Positions 8,289-16,853 of a stretch of 64,000 nt of DNA are shown one piece after another (the stretch's first letter is position 1; every line of letters starts with the position of its first letter). The notes under the pieces are model-generated. The model was not told the origin of the DNA, made no database searches, and saw only the letters and a list, made by a program, of their open reading frames with translations. The position numbers and the translations under genes were made by a program. Source of the stretch: Pseudomonas cremoricolorata (GTDB lineage: Bacteria > Pseudomonadota > Gammaproteobacteria > Pseudomonadales > Pseudomonadaceae); NCBI RefSeq assembly GCF_000759535.1, contig NZ_CP009455.1, forward strand, positions 1-64,000, given 5' to 3'.

Positions 8289-9614
8289 TTACTCAGCTGC
8301 AGGCGCGCGCTTTTTCAGTGGTGCCATGCCGTCAGCACTGGCCAATGGCGCATTGCGCGGCGCCTTGGCCGCCGGCTTGCGCTTGGCCGCGACCTTCTTG
8401 TCGCCGCCTTTCTTATCGGTGGTTTTCTTCTTTTTCACCCCGGCAGCCTTGCCCGATGCCTTGACCTTCTTCGGCCCGCCGTAGGTGCCTTTGACTTCCT
8501 TGATGACGCGGCGCTCGAACTGCTGCTTGAGGTAGCGTTCGATGCTCGACATCAGGTTCCAGTCGTTGTGGGTAATCAGCGAAATCGCCAGACCCTCGCC
8601 GCCGGCCCGGCCGGTACGGCCGATGCGGTGCACGTACTCATCGCCGCTGCGCGGCATGTCGAAGTTGATCACCAGATCGAGGCCGTCGATGTCCAGGCCG
8701 CGCGCCGCCACGTCGGTGGCCACCAGCACTTTCGAGCCACCTTCCTTGAAGCGCTCGATGGCCTGCTTGCGGTCTTTCTGATCCTTGTCGCCGTGCAGCA
8801 CGAACGCCTTCACCTCTTTGGCCACCAGGTGACCGTAGATGCGGTCGGCCATGGTCCGGGTGTTGGTGAAGATGATCGCCTTCTTGAAGGTCTCGTTGCT
8901 CAACAACCACTGGACGATCTGCTCTTTGTGCTGATCGTGGTCGGCGGTGATGATCTGCTGGCGAGTGCCTTCAGCCAGTTGCGAAACGCGGTTGAGCATC
9001 AGGTGCTCAGGGTCGTTCAGCACCTTGCCGATCATGTCGCGCAGCGCCGCGCCACCGGTGGTGGCCGAGAACAGCAGGGTCTGCTGACGGTTAGCGCACT
9101 CTTTGCACAGGCGCTCCATGTCTTCGGCAAAGCCCATGTCGAGCATGCGGTCGGCCTCATCCAGCACCAGCACCTGCACGTGGGACAGGTCAAGATTGCC
9201 GGCATTGAGCTGCTCGAGTAGACGGCCCGGGGTGCCGATCAGCACGTCCGGCACCTTGCGCAGCATCGCGGCCTGCTCCTTGAAGTCTTCACCGCCGGTG
9301 ACCAGGCCCGCCTTGATGTAGGTGAACTGGGCGAACAGCTGTACTTGCTTGAGGGTCTGCTGGGCCAGCTCACGGGTCGGCAGCAGGATCAGCGCACGGA
9401 TTTCCACTCGCGGGCCTTGCAGGTCGACCAGGCGGTTGAGCATCGGCAGCACGAAGGCGGCGGTCTTGCCACTGCCGGTTTGCGCGGTTACCCGCAGGTC
9501 ACGCCCTGCGAGGGCCAGGGGAATGGCCGCCGCCTGCACCGGGGTCGGCTCGACAAATTTCAGCTCGGCCACGGCTTTGAGCAGGCGTTCGTGCAGGGTG
9601 AGTTGGGAAAACAC
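8289..9614 (-). CDS. DEAD-box ATP-dependent RNA helicase
   Basis: A 441-residue RNA helicase. The motifs come in order: Q-motif (FVEPTPVQ, residues 20-27), Walker A AQTGSGKT (44-51), PTRELAQQ, TPGRLLE, DEAD (LDEADRM, about 150), SAT, then in the second RecA domain VLVATDVAARGLDI and HRIGRTGRAG. The C-terminal 75 residues are rich in Lys and Ala (VKKKKTTDKKGGDKK), a disordered RNA-binding tail typical of SrmB/RhlE-type helicases that act in ribosome assembly or mRNA decay. The GTG start at 9614 has GAGG eight bases upstream. It is divergent from the MscS gene. I cannot choose between rhlE and srmB naming. Confidence 0.92.
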   Translation of the reverse strand: MFSQLTLHERLLKAVAELKFVEPTPVQAAAIPLALAGRDLRVTAQTGSGKTAAFVLPMLNRLVDLQGPRVEIRALILLPTRELAQQTLKQVQLFAQFTYIKAGLVTGGEDFKEQAAMLRKVPDVLIGTPGRLLEQLNAGNLDLSHVQVLVLDEADRMLDMGFAEDMERLCKECANRQQTLLFSATTGGAALRDMIGKVLNDPEHLMLNRVSQLAEGTRQQIITADHDQHKEQIVQWLLSNETFKKAIIFTNTRTMADRIYGHLVAKEVKAFVLHGDKDQKDRKQAIERFKEGGSKVLVATDVAARGLDIDGLDLVINFDMPRSGDEYVHRIGRTGRAGGEGLAISLITHNDWNLMSSIERYLKQQFERRVIKEVKGTYGGPKKVKASGKAAGVKKKKTTDKKGGDKKVAAKRKPAAKAPRNAPLASADGMAPLKKRAPAAE

Positions 9615-9752
9615 GGCGTAACCTCAGACAAGTAGCGGGAATTCGGCTGCATAGGGTAACGTTTTCCCCGGTCGGAGCCGAGTTTCTTTTGCTCCCCTTA
9701 CCCGCGTGCCATCGCCGCACTCAATTTCGCTGCACAGGTTTTGCCAACGCTC

Positions 9753-11072
9753 ATGAATTTCCAACAAATGTGGACCGACGCTCTGGATGTCTGGGGCACC
9801 CTCGATCAACACCCAATGCTGCACGCTGCCCTCGGCCTTGCCGTGCTGCTGCTGGTGTCTTTCCTGCTCGGGCGCCTGGCGCGCTTCGTGGTGCTGCACG
9901 GCGCTCGCCTGCTGGCGCGCCAGCCAGCGCTGCGCTGGGTCGACGACCTGCGCCACAACAAGGTGCTGCACCGCCTGGCGCAAACCGTGCCGTCGCTGGT
10001 CATCCAGTTCGGCCTGAAGTTGGTGCCGCAGCTCAGCCCCACCGCCCTGCACTTTCTCGACAACGTCGCCCTGGCCATCACGCTGCTGTTCCTGAGTCTG
10101 GCGCTGTCGTGCCTGCTCGACGCCCTGCTGGCCATCTACGCCCGCACCGAGCATGCCCGCACCCGCTCGATCAAAGGCTATGTGCAACTGGCGAAAATGG
10201 TGCTGTGGGTATTCGCCGTCATCATCATCGTCGCCACCCTGATCGACCGCTCGCCCTTGCTGCTGCTGTCGGGTCTGGGCGCCATGTCGGCGGTGCTGCT
10301 GTTGGTCTACAAAGACACCCTGCTGTCGTTCGTGGCTAGCGTACAGCTCACCAGCAACGACATGCTCCACGTCGGCGACTGGATTGAAATGCCCCAAGTC
10401 GGCGCCGATGGTGATGTGGTCGATATCAGCCTGAACACGGTAAAAGTACAGAACTTCGACAAGACCATCGTCTCGATCCCCACCTGGCGCCTGATGAGCG
10501 AATCGTTCCGCAACTACCGTGGCATGCAGCAATCAGGCGGCAGGCGCATCAAGCGCAGCCTGTTCATCGACGTGTCCACCGTGCGTTTCCTCACCCCCGA
10601 TGAAGAACAGCGCCTCGGCGCCGTGCGCCTGGTCGGCGAGTACCTGGCGACCAAGCGCAAGGAACTGCACGAGTGGAACGAGGCCCAGGGCCTGGGCGAA
10701 GAACTGGCTGCCAACCGCCGCAAACTCACCAACATCGGCACCTTCCGCGCCTACGCCCTGGCCTACCTGAACAACCACCCCGACATCCACCCCAACATGA
10801 CCTGCATGGTCCGCCAGATGCAGACCACCGCCGAAGGCGTGCCGCTGGAACTCTACTGCTTCACCCGTACCACCGCCTGGGCCGACTACGAGCGGATTCA
10901 GGGGGATATCTTCGATTACCTGCTGGCGGTGTTGCCGGAGTTTGGCTTAAGCCTCTACCAGCAGCCCAGTGGCAACGATATGCGGGTGGGGTTGGTGGGG
11001 CGTGGTGCACCGGCGGCGGAGCTTGAGACAGGGCCGGCGCAGCGCAGGCTAGAGCAGATGAGCGAGGCCTGA
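9753..11072 (+). CDS. Mechanosensitive ion channel family protein (MscS/YbdG type)
   Basis: A 439-residue inner-membrane protein. Hydrophobic helices lie around residues 25-45, 85-135 and 150-185, followed by the MscS beta-domain (NDMLHVGDWIEMPQVGADGD, VVDISLNTVKVQNFDKTIVS) and a long C-terminal domain with a CMVRQMQTTAEGVPLELYCF segment, as in E. coli YbdG (MscM), a miniconductance channel that opens on hypo-osmotic shock. An in-frame TTG at 9741 is possible, but ATG at 9753 begins the protein naturally (MNFQQMWTDALDVW). It is divergent from the helicase gene. Confidence 0.88.
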   Translation: MNFQQMWTDALDVWGTLDQHPMLHAALGLAVLLLVSFLLGRLARFVVLHGARLLARQPALRWVDDLRHNKVLHRLAQTVPSLVIQFGLKLVPQLSPTALHFLDNVALAITLLFLSLALSCLLDALLAIYARTEHARTRSIKGYVQLAKMVLWVFAVIIIVATLIDRSPLLLLSGLGAMSAVLLLVYKDTLLSFVASVQLTSNDMLHVGDWIEMPQVGADGDVVDISLNTVKVQNFDKTIVSIPTWRLMSESFRNYRGMQQSGGRRIKRSLFIDVSTVRFLTPDEEQRLGAVRLVGEYLATKRKELHEWNEAQGLGEELAANRRKLTNIGTFRAYALAYLNNHPDIHPNMTCMVRQMQTTAEGVPLELYCFTRTTAWADYERIQGDIFDYLLAVLPEFGLSLYQQPSGNDMRVGLVGRGAPAAELETGPAQRRLEQMSEA

Positions 11073-11205
11073 AGCGATTCGACGATGCCGGGCGTGGGTG
11101 GAAGAAACAGACTCAGCGCCCGGTTTCGATGACGGCAACACGTCGGATGACGCGGGCCTTCGACCTGGACGCTGTATCGGTCAGGCAACGTTTGTCTGGG
11201 GCCCC
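11073..11205. other. Intergenic stretch after the MscS gene
   Basis: No ORF that I can support. The bases after the MscS stop fall in GC content toward the low-GC gene pair that follows. Confidence 0.4.
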
Positions 11206-11315
11206 TCAATCGCGGCGCACATTCGCTTGCGCCCATGCTTCGGCATGGGTCACCGGTAATCCATGTTGCGCGTTGAAGGTCTGTTCCATGCTCCAGGCCA
11301 CACCCCCGGCCCATG
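11206..11315 (-). pseudogene. Possible C-terminal gene remnant
   Basis: Directly after the lipoprotein stop, another frame reads VAWSMEQTFNAQHGL then PVTHAEAWAQANVRRD and a stop at 11206-11208. From the internal ATG this is only 27 residues, but the composition looks like a real C-terminus rather than noise. It may be the tail of a gene interrupted when the neighbouring pair was inserted. No family is recognised and confidence is low. Confidence 0.3.
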
Positions 11316-11326
11316 GAAAGTGTGTT

Positions 11327-12142
11327 CTATGGCTTGGCGCTACCGTTGTCGGATACTGGTGTGGCTACGGTGGTCGCATGACCTGTCGTCTCCACCCCTG
11401 TTGATGCGGCCTTATTCTCAGGATTGAGTCTTTTGGCCTTTTCTTCAATTGAGCTCTTCAAAAGATTACGTATCCCTGTCGGATGGCACCTTAAAAAATA
11501 CTCATCCAACGCGGAAACAGCCGAATCGAAAGAATCGATGGTCTCGGGCCAGGTTTTATTCGGCACCATGATTCGACTGAGGATGCGAGCTTTATCGTTG
11601 GCTCTTGCAGACTGAACGAGTTCACGTAACAAACCGACGTCGGTCGACGCTAGAAAAGCACTGTTGTACGCATCGAACGAGGCCGAACCGAAGCCGAAGG
11701 CAGCACCTGTGGCGCCTGTTACCGCTGAGCCGGCATCGGCCAAGCCCAATATTGCGGAGGTCAGGCTGCCAACCAGTACCGTTTGCTTTTGAACATACTC
11801 GCGATGCGCTCGGGTGAAATCAATGCGTGAGAAATAATCGCCACACTGTAAGTCGTAATAGGTCATGCCGCTTTCCAAAAACTGTTTCAGATCACTGGCC
11901 TGAGGATTCGTCATGGCGGCCCTGTAACTGGTTTTGAACCGCGCTAGTTGATCTACAAACTTTACATCCCCATCGAGTTGCTTTTCCGCACGGCTATTCG
12001 GATCATTCGCCGCGGTCATTTGACCCTTGAGAGGGTTGCTGTCCTGGTAGGGGGTCTGCAAGTTTGGAAACCTACTGCAGCCGGAAACAAAAAACATCAT
12101 GGACACCCAACACAACAGCGAGAAACCATAGGCCTTATCCAT
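11327..12142 (-). CDS. Hypothetical lipoprotein, partner of the GH75-like gene
   Basis: From ATG 12142 the protein (271 residues) starts MDKAYGFSLLCWVSMMFF and has a lipobox VSGC, so it should be a lipid-anchored envelope protein. The mature part is mostly helical and has a Gly/Ala-rich, weakly hydrophobic middle (SLTSAILGLADAGSAVTGAT, GAAFGFGSASFDAYN) that could be a helical hairpin or membrane-active region. It lies 26 bases after the GH75-like gene on the same strand, so they are probably co-transcribed. GC content is lower than in neighbouring genes. No known family. It could be an immunity-like or anchoring partner of the upstream hydrolase; this is inference. Confidence 0.65.
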   Translation of the reverse strand: MDKAYGFSLLCWVSMMFFVSGCSRFPNLQTPYQDSNPLKGQMTAANDPNSRAEKQLDGDVKFVDQLARFKTSYRAAMTNPQASDLKQFLESGMTYYDLQCGDYFSRIDFTRAHREYVQKQTVLVGSLTSAILGLADAGSAVTGATGAAFGFGSASFDAYNSAFLASTDVGLLRELVQSARANDKARILSRIMVPNKTWPETIDSFDSAVSALDEYFLRCHPTGIRNLLKSSIEEKAKRLNPENKAASTGVETTGHATTVATPVSDNGSAKP

Positions 12143-12168
12143 GTGATCACCCATTCTCGATTGAAGCA

Positions 12169-13155
12169 TCAGTTAGACGTCGTCAGGGTGGAACATGCGT
12201 CAAGCCTGGCGACACCGCCCCACGCACTGAAGATCGCTTGGCCGTACTGGTCAATCTGGTCTTGAGTGACAGGTTGACCGCGTCCGAAGTGCTTCAAGAC
12301 ATCGTTGGCAGGGAAGACCAGATAATCGACGGATTTAACTGCCAGGTGCTTGATGTGCGAATACGTGTCCGTCGCTGCTACCGGTTTTCCCGACAGATAA
12401 GAGGTCAACGCAATACTCCCTTCTCCAAGCCCGTTCTCCGGGCCGGTATCGCCATGAATCGCATAAGCGATTTTCCCGGTCTTGTTATTCCTCAGAACGA
12501 CCAGATCTCCGCCATCTGTGACGATCCCCTGGGATTCCCAGCGGGTATTCTTGGGATAGACGACGGCATGGATGGTCAGGCTATCTACATAAATACTCTG
12601 ATTACACTTATCACCGGCCCCGAGTCTCACCTTTGTCTGAGACACGAAAAAACCTGTGTTATCGCCCTCCAATTGTATGCACGGGGTGGACCGCGTACCG
12701 CGAGTTGCCTTGGTCCAAGGAATGATGTTTCCAGTCAAGACCCTGGGGTACTTACTCGAATCGAAACCCAGAGCGCGCGCGCCCTCAAAGGCCGTGATAT
12801 AGCTCATGTAGCATTTTTTATCACGCTCTCTGGCATTGCCCTTGGCACAGTCGATACGGTGGCCTGAAGCATCCCACGCAGAGGTGATGGCATTGACGAT
12901 ATTGTTGTATGCAAGCGTCTTACCGTGGGGATCATCAGGATGGTAAGAGCGTGCAGCACCATCGGTGTTGACACTCATGCGAGAGCGGTAATAGAGAGAG
13001 GGTATCTGCTCAGATGCGCTGTAGATGGTCTTGCCGGTGCCGTGATGCGTATAGGCCGGTGCCATTGCACATGACACGGTCGGTGGCTGTGCATACAGCG
13101 GACTGCCCAAACCGATAAAGAAAAATGAACAAGCTAGCGTTCTTGATAGCGCCAT
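12169..13155 (-). CDS. Secreted glycoside hydrolase family 75 (chitosanase)-like protein
   Basis: A 328-residue protein with a signal peptide (MALSRTLACSFFFIGLGSPL) and ATG 13155 preceded by AAGGA. Two stretches resemble GH75 chitosanases: SRMSVNTDGAARSYHPDDP (the family often has a 'M-D-x-DG-AYHP' segment) and YAIHGDTGPENGLGEGSIAL (close to the GDxG...GExS motif around the catalytic acids). Six or more Cys residues (CAKGNARERDKKC, CIQLEG, CNQSIY, CSTLT) suggest disulfides. GH75 enzymes cut chitosan; a peptidoglycan or other amino-sugar target is also possible. Lower GC and the lipoprotein neighbour suggest an acquired pair. The fold call rests on motif reading only. Confidence 0.6.
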   Translation of the reverse strand: MALSRTLACSFFFIGLGSPLYAQPPTVSCAMAPAYTHHGTGKTIYSASEQIPSLYYRSRMSVNTDGAARSYHPDDPHGKTLAYNNIVNAITSAWDASGHRIDCAKGNARERDKKCYMSYITAFEGARALGFDSSKYPRVLTGNIIPWTKATRGTRSTPCIQLEGDNTGFFVSQTKVRLGAGDKCNQSIYVDSLTIHAVVYPKNTRWESQGIVTDGGDLVVLRNNKTGKIAYAIHGDTGPENGLGEGSIALTSYLSGKPVAATDTYSHIKHLAVKSVDYLVFPANDVLKHFGRGQPVTQDQIDQYGQAIFSAWGGVARLDACSTLTTSN

Positions 13156-13638
13156 TTATTTTTCCTTGTTGACTGAACCTTTAGCGTTCCGCCTACCCCA
13201 CGGTGGGTAATTACGGTTTAGTAGAGGAATCTGACACGTGCCAGCTCGCTGAAACGTTATTTTCGCACCCTGCTTCAATCCGCCTAAACAAGTTCTTTAG
13301 TTGTGCGATTCGAACGGGACGCCAAGGCTTCGGCTTAACGCCTGTGTGTATCGTTTATTTAACAAATCAGGCAAGCGCCGGACTATCCCGTCTCGGTAGC
13401 GCTACACCCAATGCCCAACTTTACAACCTGACTGAGACTGCCAACGCCAACGGCCAACTGCCCTTCGGTTTGCCCGCACGCGCCCTGCTGCCACGTCTCG
13501 ACGCCGCAGCTCAATCCTGTAGGATCTTTCTGAATCCAACACCGAATCCTTCAAGATTTACACCGTGGCGAACTATCCTACGCGCCACGCCGAACCTTCG
13601 CCGTTGTCGGGAAAATGCTTCAGGACTAACGTCCACCG
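13156..13638. other. Long untranslated upstream region before the DUF6124-type gene
   Basis: About 480 bases between the divergent GH75-like gene and the structured leader. A plus-strand ORF runs from about 13203 to 13679, but it has no plausible ribosome site, family or hydrophobic pattern, and I do not call it. The stretch probably carries promoters for both directions; no convincing -35/-10 pair can be assigned by eye. Confidence 0.4.
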
Positions 13639-13833
13639 CGTCGTTTCGACGACCGGGTGTGAGAACCCGAACCGAGTAAGTTCAGCTGCCTTTCATGGTG
13701 GTCATGCGCGGGCAGACTTCGGTCTGGCCGGGGCTCCTTGCTCGCTCGGTTTCTCACCCCGCGTATGACCGCCACCCAAACCCGTGAGAAGGTCGAGTGG
13801 CGGTTTTTCTCTGACTTCGCAAGGACTTATCCG
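13639..13833 (+). promoter_or_regulatory. Structured 5' leader with mutually exclusive hairpins and a short ORF
   Basis: Several perfect or near-perfect stems lie upstream of the small gene at 13834. CGTCG/CGACG pairs at 13639-13643 and 13647-13651, and CGGGT/ACCCG at 13654-13658 and 13665-13669. A 16-bp stem (13697-13712 with 13758-13773, two G-U pairs) encloses a 5-bp UUCG-tetraloop hairpin at 13713-13726. The bases 13768-13773 of its 3' arm are also the 5' arm of a terminator-like hairpin. TTCTCAC (13751-13757) can pair with GTGAGAA at either 13659-13665 or 13784-13790. A short ORF, ATG 13695 (or 13704) to TGA 13785-13787, crosses the switch. This looks like an attenuator; the ligand or signal is unknown. 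Confidence 0.6.
13768..13808 (+). terminator. Intrinsic terminator-like hairpin inside the leader
   Basis: ACCGCCAC (13768-13775) pairs perfectly with GTGGCGGT (13797-13804), and five T residues follow at 13804-13808. It ends 25 bases before the start codon of the downstream gene, so if it acts it is an attenuator of that gene. It shares six bases with the competing long stem. Confidence 0.6.
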
Positions 13834-14091
13834 ATGAAAAAGCCGATTCCTGATCCACCCTGCATCCGGAACACCTCCCACTACTACCTGATCAACCCCG
13901 ACCTCAACCCCGCCGACGCCCTGACCCACACCCTGGAACTGATGTCCGGCATCAAAACCACCCTGGACGAATACATCTGCGCCAACGCCGGTGAGCCTGG
14001 TGTGCCGATGCTGGTCAACACGGTCCATCAGGTGCAGATGGTCCAGGCGCTGACCAGCTTCGTCTTGCAGCGTGATGAGCAGGCGCCGTGA
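13834..14091 (+). CDS. Small DUF6124/DUF3077-type Pseudomonas protein
   Basis: An 85-residue soluble protein starting MKKPIPDPPCIRNTSHYYLI at ATG 13834, with AAGGA eight bases upstream. The middle (ADALTHTLELMSGIKTTLDE) and the end (QVQMVQALTSFVLQRDEQAP) are two amphipathic helices. It belongs to a large, mostly Pseudomonas-specific paralogous family that I know as DUF3077 or DUF6124, of unknown function; genomes often carry many copies behind similar leaders. Expression here is probably governed by the leader at 13639-13833. Confidence 0.75.
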   Translation: MKKPIPDPPCIRNTSHYYLINPDLNPADALTHTLELMSGIKTTLDEYICANAGEPGVPMLVNTVHQVQMVQALTSFVLQRDEQAP

Positions 14092-14122
14092 TGCCGTCTG
14101 CGAAGCCAGGAACACAACAGGC

Positions 14123-14536
14123 TTAGAAATCCACCTTCCCCCGCCCCGCCTTCACCGAACCTCGCCTGGCTTTACCGTCCAGACGACGCGTCTTGGAGCC
14201 GAGGGTGGGTTTGGTCGGGCGGCGTTTCTTTTCGGTCTTGCCGGCCGCCAGAATCAGCTCGGCCAGCCGCGCCAGGGCATCGGTGCGGTTCTGTTCCTGG
14301 GTGCGATACTGCTGGGCCTTGAGAATCAACACCCCGTCGGCGGTGATACGCGAGTCGCGCAGGGCCAGCAGGCGCTCCTTGTAGAACTCGGGCAGCGACG
14401 AGGCCTTGATGTCGAAACGCAAGTGCACCGCGCTGGAGACCTTGTTGACGTTCTGCCCACCCGCGCCCTGGGCGCGGATGTAGCTCAGTTCGATGTCGCT
14501 ATCGGGCAGGTGCACGGAGTTGGAGATGATCAGCAT
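14123..14536 (-). CDS. arfB: Alternative ribosome-rescue factor ArfB (peptidyl-tRNA hydrolase)
   Basis: ArfB (YaeJ) binds stalled ribosomes lacking a stop codon and hydrolyses the peptidyl-tRNA. The 137-residue protein from ATG 14536 has the GGQ catalytic motif at residues 26-28 within [19 protein letters not shown]. The basic C-terminal tail ([20 protein letters not shown], then [16 protein letters not shown]) enters the empty mRNA channel. Its length matches the family. The longer reading to 14650 lacks a ribosome site and was rejected. It is divergent from the LysR gene. Confidence 0.95.
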   Translation of the reverse strand: MLIISNSVHLPDSDIELSYIRAQGAGGQNVNKVSSAVHLRFDIKASSLPEFYKERLLALRDSRITADGVLILKAQQYRTQEQNRTDALARLAELILAAGKTEKKRRPTKPTLGSKTRRLDGKARRGSVKAGRGKVDF

Positions 14537-14648
14537 GGGAGGGCCTTGGTGAGTTGGGCCATTATCACCGGCCACCCAGCTTCCAGCCACCCCGCCACTG
14601 CGCCACAATCCCTCCACCTTCTCCAACTGCGAACACGGGCACCCTCCC

Positions 14649-15560
14649 ATGCTCTACCGCCACCTGATCAAGAAACTCGACCTCACCTCCCTGCACCTGC
14701 TGGTTTCGATCCACGAAGAAGGCTCGCTCACCAAAGCCGCCGAGCGGGAAATGCTTGCGCTGTCGGCGGCGAGCAAGCGCTTGCAGGAGGTCGAGCAGGT
14801 GCTGGGCATTGCCTTGTTCGAGCGCACCCTCAAGGGCATGAAGCCGACGGCGGCCGGGGAAACCTTGCTGTTCTATGCGCGGAAAATCCTCATGGATGTG
14901 GAGAAGATCAGCATCGACGTTGGCGAATACCTGGAGGGTATTCGGGGGCATGTGCGGATGATGGCCAATATCTCGGCGATCATCGAATTTTTGCCTGAAG
15001 ACTTGCAGCGTTTCATGTCCAGCCATGGGCAGGTCAAGGTGCACCTTGAAGAGCGGCCCAGCGCCGGGGTGGTCAAGGGGGTTGGCGAGGGGGCAGCGGA
15101 CCTGGGCATCTGCTCAGCCGACATCGACATCGGTGAACTGGTGGCGGTGCCCTACCGTCACGATGAGCTGGTGGTGGTCATGCGCCAGGATCACCCGCTG
15201 GCCGCGCACTCGCACGTGCCGTTTCGCGAAACGCTGGCGTTCGATCAGGTGGGGCTGCATACCGACAGCTTCATCAACCTGCGCACCCAGGCGGCGGCGC
15301 GCAGCGAGGGGAAGATACTCAAGCAGCGCATTCAGGTGCCCGGTTTCGACGGCGTGTGTCGCATGGTCCAGGCTGATCTCGGCATCGGCGTGCTGCCGCG
15401 CAAGGCCTTCGAGCTGATCGGCAAGCCGCTGGGCCTGTACGCCGCGGGCATCGACGACGACTGGGCGCAGCGCACGCTGTCGCTGGTGGTGCGCAATCGC
15501 GAGGGGCTGTCGCCGGTCAGTCGCCTGCTGTACGAGCATTTGTTGCACGATCAGCCTTGA
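14649..15560 (+). CDS. LysR-family transcriptional regulator of the CoA-transferase operon
   Basis: A 303-residue LysR regulator. The N-terminal winged helix ([20 protein letters not shown], then [20 protein letters not shown]) is typical, followed by a periplasmic-binding-protein-like effector domain ([47 protein letters not shown]). It lies 102 bases upstream of, and in the same direction as, the CoA-transferase, lyase and MFS genes, so it probably controls them in response to the acid they degrade. ATG 14649 is used. Confidence 0.88.
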   Translation: MLYRHLIKKLDLTSLHLLVSIHEEGSLTKAAEREMLALSAASKRLQEVEQVLGIALFERTLKGMKPTAAGETLLFYARKILMDVEKISIDVGEYLEGIRGHVRMMANISAIIEFLPEDLQRFMSSHGQVKVHLEERPSAGVVKGVGEGAADLGICSADIDIGELVAVPYRHDELVVVMRQDHPLAAHSHVPFRETLAFDQVGLHTDSFINLRTQAAARSEGKILKQRIQVPGFDGVCRMVQADLGIGVLPRKAFELIGKPLGLYAAGIDDDWAQRTLSLVVRNREGLSPVSRLLYEHLLHDQP

Positions 15561-15662
15561 GCCTTCGCGTTTGACGAAGGCCTGTCGAAAATTGGCGATT
15601 AGCCCGCGCGCAGGTGCATCACTAGGATTGGCCGAAATTCCAAGAAACTGAGGCCATACCCC

Positions 15663-16853
15663 ATGACTGCATTGACCGGACTTCGGGTCATCGAGATCGG
15701 CACCCTGATCGCCGCCCCGTTCGCCGCCCGCCTGCTGGCCGAATTTGGCGCAGAGGTGATCAAGATCGAGTCCATGGGCAGCGGCGACCCCTTGCGCAAA
15801 TGGCGCAAGCTGCACGAGGGCACCTCGCTGTGGTGGTACCTGCAATCGCGCAACAAGCAGTCGCTGGCGCTGAACCTCAAATCCGCCGAAGGCATCGACA
15901 TCATCAAGCAGTTGGTCGAAAGCGCCGACGTGCTGATCGAAAACCTGCGCCCCGGCGCCCTGGAAAAGCTCGGCCTGGGCTGGGATGTGCTGCACGCGCT
16001 GAACCCCAAACTGACCCTGGTGCGCATCTCCGGCTACGGCCAGACCGGCCCCTACCGTGATCGGCCGGGTTTTGGCGCCATCGGCGAGGCCATGGGCGGC
16101 ATCCGCTACACCACCGGCAGCCCGGACAGCCCGCCGGCCCGCGTGGGCGTCAGCCTGGGCGATTCGCTGGCCTCGATGCATGCGGTGATCGGCGCGCTGA
16201 TGTCGGTGCTGCGGGTCAAGACCGGCCAGGGCGACGGGCAGATCGTCGATGTCTCGCTGGTGGAAAGCGTGTTCAACGTGATGGAAAGCCTGGTGCCGGA
16301 ATACGCTATGCTCGGCCATGTGCGCGAACGCACCGGTGGCGCCCTGCCGGGCATCGCGCCGTCGAACACCTACCCCACCCAGGATGACGCCTTCGTGGTG
16401 ATCGCCGGCAACAGCGACCCGATCTTCAACCGCCTGATGCGGGCAATCGGCCGGCCGGACTTGGCCGAGCGCGAGGACCTGCGCCATAACGACGGGCGCG
16501 CCCCGCAAAGCCAGATGCTCGACGACGCTATCAGCGCCTGGACCCGCAGCCACTCGATCGAGCAGGTACTGGCCGAGCTGGAGCAGGCCGAGGTGCCGGC
16601 CGGGCGCATCTATTCGGTCGCCGACATCGTCGCCGACCCGCACTACCAGGCCCGCGAGATGATTCTCGACACCACGCTGCCAGGCGGCGCCGAGGTGAAG
16701 ATGCCCGGCATCGTCCCTAAGCTCTCGGACACCCCCGGCAAGGTCAACTGGCAGGGTCCGCAACTGGGCCAGCACACCGACGCGGTACTGGCCGAGCTGG
16801 GCCTGGATGCCGCGACCATCGAGCGCCTCAAGGCTGCGGGGGTGGTGCAATGA
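15663..16853 (+). CDS. CaiB/BaiF family (class III) CoA-transferase
   Basis: A 396-residue class III CoA-transferase that moves CoA from an acyl-CoA (often succinyl-CoA) to a free carboxylic acid. Diagnostic pieces are MTALTGLRVIEIGTLIAAPF, FGAEVIKIES, NLRPGALEKLGLGWD, RISGYGQTGPYRDRPGF and a C-terminal DPHYQAREMILDT. Because an HMG-CoA-lyase-type gene overlaps it (4 bases) and an anion/MFS carrier follows, the likely substrates are C5-C6 hydroxy-dicarboxylates such as 3-hydroxy-3-methylglutarate or citramalate; the human relative SUGCT accepts glutarate and HMG. The exact acid is inferred, not seen. Confidence 0.88.
   Translation: MTALTGLRVIEIGTLIAAPFAARLLAEFGAEVIKIESMGSGDPLRKWRKLHEGTSLWWYLQSRNKQSLALNLKSAEGIDIIKQLVESADVLIENLRPGALEKLGLGWDVLHALNPKLTLVRISGYGQTGPYRDRPGFGAIGEAMGGIRYTTGSPDSPPARVGVSLGDSLASMHAVIGALMSVLRVKTGQGDGQIVDVSLVESVFNVMESLVPEYAMLGHVRERTGGALPGIAPSNTYPTQDDAFVVIAGNSDPIFNRLMRAIGRPDLAEREDLRHNDGRAPQSQMLDDAISAWTRSHSIEQVLAELEQAEVPAGRIYSVADIVADPHYQAREMILDTTLPGGAEVKMPGIVPKLSDTPGKVNWQGPQLGQHTDAVLAELGLDAATIERLKAAGVVQ

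Noticed and set aside
8568..9221. A 217-codon plus-strand frame
   Set aside because: It lies wholly inside the helicase gene on the opposite strand and has no family features.
13203..13679. A 158-codon plus-strand frame before the structured leader
   Set aside because: No ribosome site, no hydrophobic or domain pattern, and its 3' part coincides with conserved RNA hairpins. Treated as leader.
15114..16850. A 578-codon open frame on the minus strand
   Set aside because: It is antisense to the class III CoA-transferase, which has all family motifs. The frame is a GC-rich shadow with repetitive His/Gln/Arg composition and no ribosome site.
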